NCBI GenBank assembly: GCA_902465435.1
Contig: CABQNH010000044.1
Span: 1-14,127, forward strand
Direction: 5' to 3'
DNA length: 14,127 nucleotides
From: an uncultured Eubacteriales bacterium
GTDB taxonomy: Bacteria; Bacillota; Clostridia; Oscillospirales; Oscillospiraceae
Numbering within the stretch: the first letter of the stretch is position 1; the number at the start of each line of letters is the position of its first letter. The notes under the pieces were generated by a model. That model saw nothing but the letters and a program-made list of their open reading frames with translations. It did not search any database and was not told the DNA's origin. The translations under genes were made by a program, and so were the position numbers. This document shows, piece by piece, positions 1 to 5,453 of this stretch.

Positions 1-117
1 CTCTGATTCACTAAGTTCTACCGTGCAGGTGTCCAACTTGCACTTGCAATTTGCGAACGCAATTTATTTGAATTTTTCCATAAAATGAAATGGACTCGCT
101 GAAAGAAAAATCGTCAT

Positions 118-163
118 AATTGTTTTCCTGTTTTGACGGTTACGGACTTTATTGACAGTCTGA
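118..163 (+). repeat. Conserved 3' box, copy 1
   Basis: This is the first of four copies of a box whose core reads GACGGTTACGGACTTTATTGACAGTCTGA. It is preceded by TTGTTTTC-CTGTTTT. The same block occurs on the minus strand at 5023-5067 and 5305-5350, and a degenerate one on the plus strand at 5218-5242. In every case a strong hairpin follows directly. Weaker similarity to the 5023 copy extends about 60 bases further upstream (TTTATTTGAATTTTTCC-like). The function is not known to me; position suggests a 3'-end or termination module. Confidence 0.7.
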
Positions 164-186
164 AGCGGACATTTGTCCGCTTTTTT
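164..186 (+). terminator. Intrinsic terminator after repeat box
   Basis: AGCGGAC (164-170), loop ATTT, GTCCGCT (175-181), continuing into a run of T (181-186). With one more A-T pair the stem is 8 bp. This is a canonical rho-independent terminator on the plus strand and probably ends a transcript entering from the left. It is the only one of the four box-linked hairpins with a clear U-tract. Confidence 0.75.
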
Positions 187-299
187 CTGTTTTGTCTGCG
201 ATACACTGAGGGCAGAGGGAGTGGGCTGTCACTTAGCACGGCATCTGCTCCAAGTCAAAAAAGAAAACGGAAAGCTTCACGCAAAGGAGGATCTTCATC

Positions 300-1087
300 A
301 TGGGCGAACAGTATCATCTGAAAATCAAGGAAGGCGACGTTGCGCCGTATGTGCTGCTGCCGGGCGACCCCGCACGCGTCGCGCGCGTGGCAAGTCTCTG
401 GGATGAGGCGCACGAGGTCGCGCACAACCGGGAGCACATCACCTACACCGGCGTTTACAAGGGAATGCCGATCTCCTGCACCAGCACGGGCATGGGCTGC
501 CCCTCGACCGGCATTGCCATGGAGGAGCTTGCGCGCTGCGGCGCAAAGACCTTCCTCCGCATCGGCACCTGCGGCACCTTCCAGAGCTATGTAAAAAACG
601 GCGACATTGCAATCTTTGACTCCGCCATGCGGCTCGATGGCGCCTCGCGCACCTATGCGCCGATCGAATTCCCGGCCGTCGCAAGCGTGGACGTCGTGAA
701 CGCCTGCGTCAAGGCGCTCAATATGCCCGCACAGGTCGGAACGACCCGCTCCGCCGACACCTTCTATGCCTGCCACGCCAAGCCCGGCTCTTCCTTCAAT
801 GACTTCTGGCGTCCTCGTGGGCGCATCATTTTGACGACCTGCGCCGTCTGAACATCATTGCCGCCGAAATGGAAGCGAGCGTCATCTTCGTGCTGGCGCG
901 CGTTTGGGGGCTGCGCGCAGGCGGTATCTCCGTCGTCATGGACAACGTCTGCGAGGTCGCGGGCGAAAGCGGCAAATTTGACCCGAACGAAAGCCTTGAC
1001 CACGACGACAGCTACATCGACAAACTGAATCTTGCCGGCTGCGAATCGCTGCGGATGCTCTATGAAGAGGATTTAAAGAACCAATAA
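300..1087 (+). pseudogene. Uridine phosphorylase-like nucleoside phosphorylase, frameshifted
   Basis: PNP/UDP phosphorylase family (PF01048), which cleaves nucleosides with phosphate to base plus (deoxy)ribose-1-phosphate in the cytoplasm. Frame 1 runs from ATG 300 to the TGA at 849-851; the family C-terminus continues in another frame from about 809 to the TAA at 1085-1087. Visible motifs are LLPGDPARV (phosphate loop), RIGTCGTF, YAPIEFPA and, after the shift, AAEMEAS, the usual ribose-binding Glu-Met-Glu. The shift must lie between 803 and 851, because the downstream frame has a stop at 800-802. Adding one G at TGG 807-809 gives DFW-ASSWA-HHFDDLRRL and a 262-aa protein, normal for the family. 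No slippery heptamer is seen, so programmed shifting is unlikely. The start has a strong SD (283-290). It is either a recent pseudogene or a one-base sequence error. Confidence 0.85.
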
Positions 1088-1090
1088 GCG

Positions 1091-1204
1091 GGCTTAAAGA
1101 AGGCGCGTAAGACGAGAAACTCGCGCCTGCGCGAGCACACCGATCCGGCAGGGCGCGAGTTTCTCAGTCCGCCGCAGCAGGAGAAATCTTCTTTTCTTTA
1201 AGCC
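1091..1204. repeat. Nested inverted repeat between convergent genes
   Basis: The outer arms GGCTTAAAGAA (1091-1101) and TTCTTTAAGCC (1194-1204) match perfectly. Inside them GAGAAACTCGCGCC (1114-1127) pairs perfectly with GGCGCGAGTTTCTC (1152-1165) around a 24-nt loop. The inner hairpin belongs to the same CTCGCG...CGCGAG family as those at 5169-5212 and 5423-5453. It sits between the convergent phosphorylase and transporter genes, so a bidirectional terminator or small palindromic repeat element is likely. There is no clear T-run directly after the stem. Confidence 0.7.
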
Positions 1205-1258
1205 ATAGCAGTTTCAATTTTTGAGAAAGAGAAGGATCGCATTTCGCGGCGGTATACC

Positions 1259-1284
1259 AAAAATCGCTTGCCGCTTTGGCAGCG
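1259..1284 (-). terminator. Possible terminator of the EamA gene
   Basis: On the minus strand CGCTGCC pairs with GGCAAGCG (one bulged base) around a short AAAGC loop. It is followed by ATTTTTGG, so a U5 tract follows the stem. It lies about 60 bases past the transporter stop codon. Confidence 0.45.
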
Positions 1285-1306
1285 GCAGACTTGGTTGACG
1301 AGCCAA

Positions 1307-1336
1307 GGGCTGCTGCGGCATTTCCCGCAGCAGCCC
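1307..1336. repeat. GC-rich 12-bp hairpin
   Basis: GGGCTGCTGCGG (1307-1318) pairs perfectly with CCGCAGCAGCCC (1325-1336) around the loop CATTTC. It starts 8 bases past the transporter stop on the minus strand. No U-run follows on that strand (the T-run precedes the stem), so it is a stabilising 3' hairpin at best rather than a standard terminator. Confidence 0.6.
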
Positions 1337-1343
1337 CAAAAAA

Positions 1344-2252
1344 TCAGTTTTCCTGATAGAAGCATCGCTTGCTCCAGAGCGTTCCAAAGACAACCAGGAG
1401 CGAGCCGAGCACAACCGGCAACCGCAGACGCAGACCAAGCAGCCATGTTGTCGTCACGGTAGAGAGCGCCGGCGTCAGGTTGGAAAATACGATGACCTTC
1501 AGCCGACCGCCTCCCTGCATGGCGCGATTCCAAAAGCAATTGGCCAAAAGCCCCGTAAACACGGCGACAAACAAAAGCTGCCAGATCTCCGAAAAGCCGA
1601 AATGCAGAATGGTCTCGCCCGTGAGCAGCGCACCGCAGAGCTGGAAGCCTCCCGCAAGCAGCGTAATGACCGGGAGATAGTCCATGGATGGCTCCTCGGC
1701 CGTCAGCGGCAGATAGTTGGAGTAAACGCCCCAGCACAGGCTGGCCGCAGCGGACAAAAGCAGCGGCAGCAGCAGCCCGGACAGCGATACCCCGGACAGC
1801 CCCTCACCGGAAAGGTTGGCCAGCACGACACCCGCAAAGCAGGCCAAAACGCCCAGCAGCAGCGTCGGCCGCGCCTTTGCATGATGGATCGGGATAGTTA
1901 AAAGCAGCGCCGCCAGCGGCCACATGGTACGAACCATGCTGGAAATCACCGCAATTTCGCGCGTCGGCGACAGGCCGACGGCAAGGTTGCACAGAAGCGT
2001 AAACGCCAGGAACGAGGTCGCGCAAAGCAGCCAATAGCGCTTCGTTGTGCTGCGCAGCGGACAGAGCGGGCAGGTTTTGCGTCGGTAGACCAGCATGAGA
2101 AGCCCTGCGGCGATGTTTACGATTGCGCCGGAGGTGAAGGTGGACAGAGACTCCGCCAGCGTGCGGGTAAAGGCCGGACTGACCGCGAAGATGACGACGG
2201 AGGCAAAGCCCAGATAGGTGGAAAGGCGATCGTTGGATACGGTTTGTTTCAT
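1344..2252 (-). CDS. DMT-superfamily transporter (EamA family)
   Basis: 302-aa integral membrane protein with about ten hydrophobic segments arranged as two similar halves, the layout of EamA/DMT permeases that export or import small metabolites. Visible segments include one starting at YLGFASVVIFAV (residues 13-24) and further ones around LLGVLACFAGVVLANL, LSGLLLPLLLSAAASLCWGVYSN and VVLGSLLVVFGTLW. The ATG (2252-2250) is preceded on the minus strand by AAGGAG (2264-2259) at 6 nt. It is convergent with the first phosphorylase and divergent from the deoxyribosyltransferase, with only 29 bp between the two start codons. Location in a nucleoside-salvage cluster makes a nucleoside, base or related metabolite a possible substrate, but nothing in the sequence proves it. 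Confidence 0.88.
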   Translation of the reverse strand: MKQTVSNDRLSTYLGFASVVIFAVSPAFTRTLAESLSTFTSGAIVNIAAGLLMLVYRRKTCPLCPLRSTTKRYWLLCATSFLAFTLLCNLAVGLSPTREIAVISSMVRTMWPLAALLLTIPIHHAKARPTLLLGVLACFAGVVLANLSGEGLSGVSLSGLLLPLLLSAAASLCWGVYSNYLPLTAEEPSMDYLPVITLLAGGFQLCGALLTGETILHFGFSEIWQLLFVAVFTGLLANCFWNRAMQGGGRLKVIVFSNLTPALSTVTTTWLLGLRLRLPVVLGSLLVVFGTLWSKRCFYQEN

Positions 2253-2260
2253 GGTATGCT
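2233..2260 (+). promoter_or_regulatory. Weak candidate promoter for the salvage operon
   Basis: TTGGAT (2233-2238), a 16-nt spacer and TATGCT (2255-2260) preceded by TGG, an extended -10 arrangement. It would start transcription near 2267, leaving about 15 nt before ATG 2282, with GGAG at 2270-2273 as ribosome site. The gap between the divergent genes is only 29 bp, so a promoter must overlap the transporter's 5' end. The match to consensus is modest. Confidence 0.25.
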
Positions 2261-2281
2261 CCTTGGGATGGAGCGAACAAA

Positions 2282-3424
2282 ATGAACTCTTACAAGCTTT
2301 ATATCACCGGCCCGCAGAAATACTTTCCCAATGGGCTGGCAGAGATGAAAATGTATAAGGCCGTGGCGGAATACTACGGCTTTGAGGTCATAAACGACCT
2401 TTCCTATCTGGAAAACGGCCTTGCGGAATACGAAAAGATCGACCGCAGTTTTCTGGACGACTGCGACATTGTCATCGCGGACGTCAATCCTTTCCGCGGC
2501 GGCGAACCGGAAAGCTCGACGATTTTCGACCTCGGCATCGCCTTTTCCAAGAAGAAAAAGATCTACACGCACGTTCATGATATGCGCGACGTCATTCACA
2601 AGTATCCCTACGCGCACTACAATGAAAACGGCAAGGTCATTGACGAGCACGGGCTGAAGTACGCCGACGGCTACACACTTGGCAACCTCATGTATATGGT
2701 GCCGGGAAAAATGGTCGAGGGCGGCTTCATCGAGTGTCTGCGCACGCTGGTGATCGACCTCATCGAGGAGGAAAAAGCACGCGTTCAGCGCATCCTTCCG
2801 GCGGAGGATCACCGTGCGGATGCGACCTGGCCGGTCGAGTCTGGGAAATGGCGCGCATATCTTGCGGGCACGGAATGCTTCATGCTCGACGCGCGGGAAT
2901 ACGGCGACTGGATGCAGAGCATCTGCCGAAAATACAATTTCGAGGGCATTTTTCCGCAGGACGTTGCGCCGGATCTCGTCTGGCCGACCGAGGAGGAAAT
3001 GCAGAACGTCTTCTCCCGAAGCGCCTTCTTCTTTGACCGCGATCAGCTCCACATTCGCAACAGCAATATGGTAATTGCAAACTTCAATCCCTATCACGGC
3101 CACGAGCCGGACAGCGGCACGGTCTTTGAGGCCGGCATGGGCTTCGGGCTGGGCTATCCCTGCTACTGCTTTATCAGCGATAACCGTCCTCTGATCGAGC
3201 GGATCAACTGCATCAAGGGCGAGGATGGAAAATACCGCGATGTAGAAAAGTATCTTGTGGAGGATTACGGCTTCCCGCTGTCCTCCCGGCTTGCCACCTG
3301 TGTCAAGATCATCCACGGCGACTTCACCGAGGCGGCGCGCCTTGTCGCCGCCGAGCTGGGGCTTTTCCCCGAGAATACAAACGCGCCGCAGCAGGATGCT
3401 GCGGCAGATCGGAGGGACTCATGA
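2282..3424 (+). CDS. Two-domain nucleoside 2-deoxyribosyltransferase-like protein
   Basis: 380 aa, over twice the usual ~150-aa nucleoside 2-deoxyribosyltransferase (PF05014), because the domain occurs twice. These enzymes move 2-deoxyribose between bases through a Glu nucleophile in an 'ELGYA'-like motif. Domain 1 (about residues 4-165) has YITGPQ, then DCDIVIADVNPFRGGEPESST-IFDLG; domain 2 (about 190-360) has YLAGTE, then NSNMVIANFNPYHGHEPDSGT-VFEAG. These blocks are exactly 200 residues apart. Domain 2 keeps Glu283; domain 1 has Asp83 there, so only domain 2 looks fully catalytic. The start uses GGAG at 2270-2273. The stop overlaps the next gene's start as ATGA (3421-3424), so translation with the phosphorylase is coupled. 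Role inferred: (deoxy)nucleoside salvage. It could also act as a plain hydrolase, as some family members do. Confidence 0.85.
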   Translation: MNSYKLYITGPQKYFPNGLAEMKMYKAVAEYYGFEVINDLSYLENGLAEYEKIDRSFLDDCDIVIADVNPFRGGEPESSTIFDLGIAFSKKKKIYTHVHDMRDVIHKYPYAHYNENGKVIDEHGLKYADGYTLGNLMYMVPGKMVEGGFIECLRTLVIDLIEEEKARVQRILPAEDHRADATWPVESGKWRAYLAGTECFMLDAREYGDWMQSICRKYNFEGIFPQDVAPDLVWPTEEEMQNVFSRSAFFFDRDQLHIRNSNMVIANFNPYHGHEPDSGTVFEAGMGFGLGYPCYCFISDNRPLIERINCIKGEDGKYRDVEKYLVEDYGFPLSSRLATCVKIIHGDFTEAARLVAAELGLFPENTNAPQQDAAADRRDS

Positions 3425-4134
3425 GCACGCACATCGGCGCGAATGTGGGCGACATTGCCGGAACCGTCCTGCTTCCCGGCGACCCCATGCGCGCAAAATA
3501 CATTGCAGAGCACTATCTGCAGGACGCCGTCTGCTTCAATACCGTCCGCAATATGCTGGGCTACACCGGCTATTATGCGGGAAAGCGGATCTCCGTCATG
3601 GGAACCGTCATGGGCGTCTCCTCCTGCGGGATCTATGTGCATGAGCTGATCTGCGACTATGGCGCGGATACGCTCCTTCGCGTGGGAACCTGCGGTTCGT
3701 TCCGCGAAGAGATCGGTCTGAAGGACATTATTCTTGCGCAGGGCTGCTGCACGGACAGCGGTATTCTGCGGCACAAATTTGACGGAGACTATGCCGCATT
3801 GGCCGACTTTGAGCTGTTGAACGCTGCCTATGAGGCGGCGCTGGCGCGCGGCAAAAAGGTCTATGTCGGTCTGGTAAAATCCTCCGGCCTGCTCTATCAG
3901 AAGGACAAGCCCTACGGCTTTGAAAACTGGATCAAATATGGGGCAAGCGGCGCGGAAATGGAGGGCGCTGCGCTCTATACCATCGCCGCCCGATACGGCG
4001 CGCGCGCTGTGCGTCTGCTCCGTCAGCGGCGGAAAATTCCAGAAGGAAGTCCTTACGCAGGAGGAAAAGGAGCGCTCGCTTCAGGATATGCTGCAGCTTG
4101 CGCTGGACGCCGCCATTCAGTATTAACGGCATGA
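3421..4134 (+). CDS. deoD: DeoD-like purine nucleoside phosphorylase, C-terminus out of frame
   Basis: Hexameric DeoD-type PNP family; phosphorolysis of purine (deoxy)nucleosides. Seen motifs: STHIGA (N-terminal His), LLPGDPMRAKYIAEHYL, NTVRNMLGYTG (Arg), LLRVGTCGSF (Arg of the phosphate site), ACTDS-like CCTDSG and AEMEGAALY (ribose-binding Glu). SD is GGAGGG at 3411-3416. From a (GC)5 run at 3998-4007 the family sequence moves to another frame: LCVCSVSGGKF, then EEKERSLQDMLQLALDAA, ending at the TAA 4124-4126. The frame as read instead gives 43 unrelated residues to the TGA at 4132-4134. One more GC unit restores a 235-aa protein of normal DeoD length. Even restored, the SDH motif holding the catalytic Asp (Asp204 in E. 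coli) reads SGG. The gene may be damaged, or the sequence in error. Confidence 0.85.
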   Translation: MSTHIGANVGDIAGTVLLPGDPMRAKYIAEHYLQDAVCFNTVRNMLGYTGYYAGKRISVMGTVMGVSSCGIYVHELICDYGADTLLRVGTCGSFREEIGLKDIILAQGCCTDSGILRHKFDGDYAALADFELLNAAYEAALARGKKVYVGLVKSSGLLYQKDKPYGFENWIKYGASGAEMEGAALYTIAARYGARAVRLLRQRRKIPEGSPYAGGKGALASGYAAACAGRRHSVLTA

Positions 4135-4946
4135 GAAAGATCGTCGCGGTCGTCGGTACGGCCGAATGCAGTCCGGAGACCCCCGTCTGGCGGCAGGCCT
4201 ATCAGCTCGGTGCGCAGCTCGTCACAGGCGGCTTCCGTGTTCTGACCGGCGGACTGGGCGGCGTGATGGAAGCGGCGCTGGCCGGTGCGAAAAGCGCCGA
4301 AGCCTATCGGGAGGGCGATACCGTCGCCCTGCTCCCCTCCTTCAACGTCAGCGGCGCGAATCCCTACGCGGATATTGTCATCGCAACTGGGATGGACGTC
4401 TACCGCAACGCCATGGTGGCCAACGCGGACGCTGTCATCGCGCTCGGCGGCGGCGCGGGCACGCTTTCCGAGCTTTCCTACGCCTGGCATCTTTGCCGCC
4501 TGACCATTGCCTACACCTGCTTCGGCGGCTGGGCCGCCGCGCTGGCCGGTGCGCGGGAAGCCTCCTGCTACCGGGAGGGCGATACCATCGCCCTGCTCCC
4601 CTCCTTCAACGTCAGCGGCGCGAATCCCTACGCGGATATTGTCATCGCAACTGGGATGGACGTCTACCGCAACGCCATGGTGGCCAACGCGGACGCTGTC
4701 ATCGCGCTCGGCGGCGGCGCGGGCACGCTTTCCGAGCTTTCCTACGCCTGGCATCTTTGCCGCCTGACCATTGCCTACACCTGCTTCGGCGGCTGGGCCG
4801 CCGCGCTGGCCGGACAGGTTTTGGACGGCCGCACGCGCTGTACGGACGAGGAAGACCGCATCTTCGGCGTATCTTCTACGCAGGAAGCGATCACGCTTTT
4901 GCGGGAACGGCTTTCCAAATACAGCCTGCATCCGCAGCAGCTTTGA
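4131..4946 (+). CDS. LOG/TIGR00725-like protein with internal tandem duplication
   Basis: Rossmann-fold family related to LOG (cytokinin-activating phosphoribohydrolase / nucleotide 5'-monophosphate nucleosidase). Motifs: MRKIVAVVG start, LTGGLGGVMEAA (residues ~38-49) and GGGAGTLSEL, the family's nucleotide-binding signature. The signature appears twice because residues ~50-137 are repeated as ~138-225. The protein is 271 aa; without the repeat it would be 183 aa, typical for the family. The second unit has no GGLGGVME segment, so it cannot be a complete second domain. ATG 4131 was chosen for the family-like N-terminus; it lies 4 nt after the restored deoD stop (4124-4126), overlaps the as-read stop (4132-4134), and has no clear SD, suggesting coupled translation. 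A TTG at 4098 is in frame but less likely. Context suggests nucleotide salvage. Whether the duplicated protein folds is doubtful. Confidence 0.8.
   Translation: MRKIVAVVGTAECSPETPVWRQAYQLGAQLVTGGFRVLTGGLGGVMEAALAGAKSAEAYREGDTVALLPSFNVSGANPYADIVIATGMDVYRNAMVANADAVIALGGGAGTLSELSYAWHLCRLTIAYTCFGGWAAALAGAREASCYREGDTIALLPSFNVSGANPYADIVIATGMDVYRNAMVANADAVIALGGGAGTLSELSYAWHLCRLTIAYTCFGGWAAALAGQVLDGRTRCTDEEDRIFGVSSTQEAITLLRERLSKYSLHPQQL
4277..4804 (+). repeat. 264-bp tandem duplication inside the LOG-like gene
   Basis: Unit 1 is 4277-4540 and unit 2 is 4541-4804; the period is exactly 264 bp (88 codons), so the frame is kept. The motif GCGCTGGCCGG marks all three boundaries (about 4275, 4539, 4803), the kind of short repeat that seeds slippage or unequal exchange. 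From 4324 and 4588 the copies are identical for about 226 bp. The first ~40 bp after each boundary differ strongly (GAKSAEAYREGDTV against GAREASCYREGDTI), so this is not a simple copy of one allele. Confidence 0.95.
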
Positions 4947-4994
4947 GCCTGCCGCGCCTACAGGCGCACTGTCTCTTCCCGTTAGATGCATTCA

Positions 4995-5067
4995 GGGGCT
5001 CCGGCGATACGCCGAAACCCCCTCAGGCTATCAATAAAGTCCGTAACCGTCAAAATGAGAAAACATT
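4995..5067 (-). repeat. Conserved 3' box plus hairpin, copy 2
   Basis: Read on the minus strand, the box (5067-5023) has core GACGGTTACGGACTTTATTGATAGCCTGA and is followed by a hairpin (5021-4995) with 3-nt loop TAT. As minus-strand RNA the stem is 12 bp with two G:U pairs; as plus-strand RNA those become two A-C mismatches. That asymmetry argues the element acts in minus-strand transcripts, i.e. downstream of the glycosyltransferase operon. No U-tract follows. Confidence 0.7.
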
Positions 5068-5168
5068 TTTGGCGATTTCTATGCGAAACGCATCTATTCG
5101 GTTTTGAAAAATTTCAAACAAATACGGTTCAAAAAGTGGATAAAGTTTATTAGTTTGACTTACTTCGG

Positions 5169-5212
5169 AACTCGCGTCCTACCGTACCTATGTACTTAGG
5201 CGGGCGCGAGTT
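5169..5212. repeat. CGCGAG-family hairpin
   Basis: AACTCGCG (5169-5176) pairs with CGCGAGTT (5205-5212). CCTA/TAGG (5178-5181, 5197-5200) can extend the stem, and GTAC/GTAC lies near the tip. The right flank TTACTC resembles TTTCTC and CTTCTC beside the two related hairpins. Confidence 0.65.
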
Positions 5213-5217
5213 ACTCG

Positions 5218-5274
5218 TATTCCGAACTTTCTTGATAGCCTGCCAGCGTGTCAAAAAGGTTTTTTGACACGCTG
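5218..5274 (+). repeat. Degenerate 3' box plus 14-bp hairpin, copy 4
   Basis: ATTCCGAACTTTCTTGATAGCCTG (5219-5242) resembles GGTTACGGACTTTATTGATAGCCTG of copy 2. It is followed directly by a perfect 14-bp stem, CAGCGTGTCAAAAA (5244-5257) with TTTTTGACACGCTG (5261-5274). It lies about 270 bp downstream of the LOG-like gene and in its orientation. The A and T runs are inside the stem rather than after it. Confidence 0.6.
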
Positions 5275-5275
5275 A

Positions 5276-5350
5276 GGGAGTTCCGGCGATACGCCGAACC
5301 CCCCTAAGACTGTCCATAAAGTCCGTAACCGTTAAAACGAGAAAACAATT
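5276..5350 (-). repeat. Conserved 3' box plus hairpin, copy 3
   Basis: On the minus strand the box (5350-5305) has core AACGGTTACGGACTTTATGGACAGTCTTA and is followed by the hairpin 5304-5276 with loop TAT. As minus-strand RNA the stem has one G-A mismatch and two G:U pairs; as plus-strand RNA it has three mismatches. It meets copy 4 head-on, with the two hairpins adjacent. This is the first box after the glycosyltransferase gene and may end that operon. Confidence 0.7.
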
Positions 5351-5422
5351 TGGGCAATTTCCAATTTTGCAAATCCAAATATATTAAGTTGAATAACATA
5401 CCTGTTGTTTTAGCTTACTTTA

Positions 5423-5453
5423 AAGCTCGCGCCCTATCTGTGGCCGCGAGCTT
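5423..5453. repeat. CGCGAG-family hairpin
   Basis: AAGCTCGCG (5423-5431) pairs perfectly with CGCGAGCTT (5445-5453) around a 13-nt loop. It is the same family as 1114-1165 and 5169-5212, here about 80 bases past the stop codon of the minus-strand glycosyltransferase. Confidence 0.65.

Larger units (their letters stand above)
1..299. other. Gene-free left edge and leader of first gene
   Basis: No convincing coding region is seen here. The first 117 bases are AT-rich and contain an imperfect hairpin near 22-42 (gtgcaggt/acttgcac). A conserved repeat box (118-163) and a T-tailed hairpin (164-186) follow, probably ending transcription of a gene beyond the left edge. Bases 187-299 are then the leader of the first phosphorylase gene. 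A strong Shine-Dalgarno AAAGGAGG lies at 283-290, nine bases before its ATG. I could not find a convincing -35/-10 pair in the leader. Confidence 0.6.

Noticed and set aside
152..157. TTGACA as -35 of the first phosphorylase gene
   Set aside because: At 16-18 bp spacing the -10 position falls in the GTCCGC terminator stem. The hexamer is part of the conserved repeat box.
803..851. Programmed -1 frameshifting in the first phosphorylase gene
   Set aside because: No X-XXY-YYZ heptamer is present in the possible window, and this enzyme family is not known to use recoding.
2249..3316. 355-codon minus-strand open frame
   Set aside because: It is antisense to the deoxyribosyltransferase gene, which has clear motifs and an SD; the shadow has none.
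4995..5453. CRISPR-like array from spaced repeats
   Set aside because: Repeat copies are few, diverged, in both orientations and unevenly spaced, with no cas genes; they are intergenic hairpin modules.
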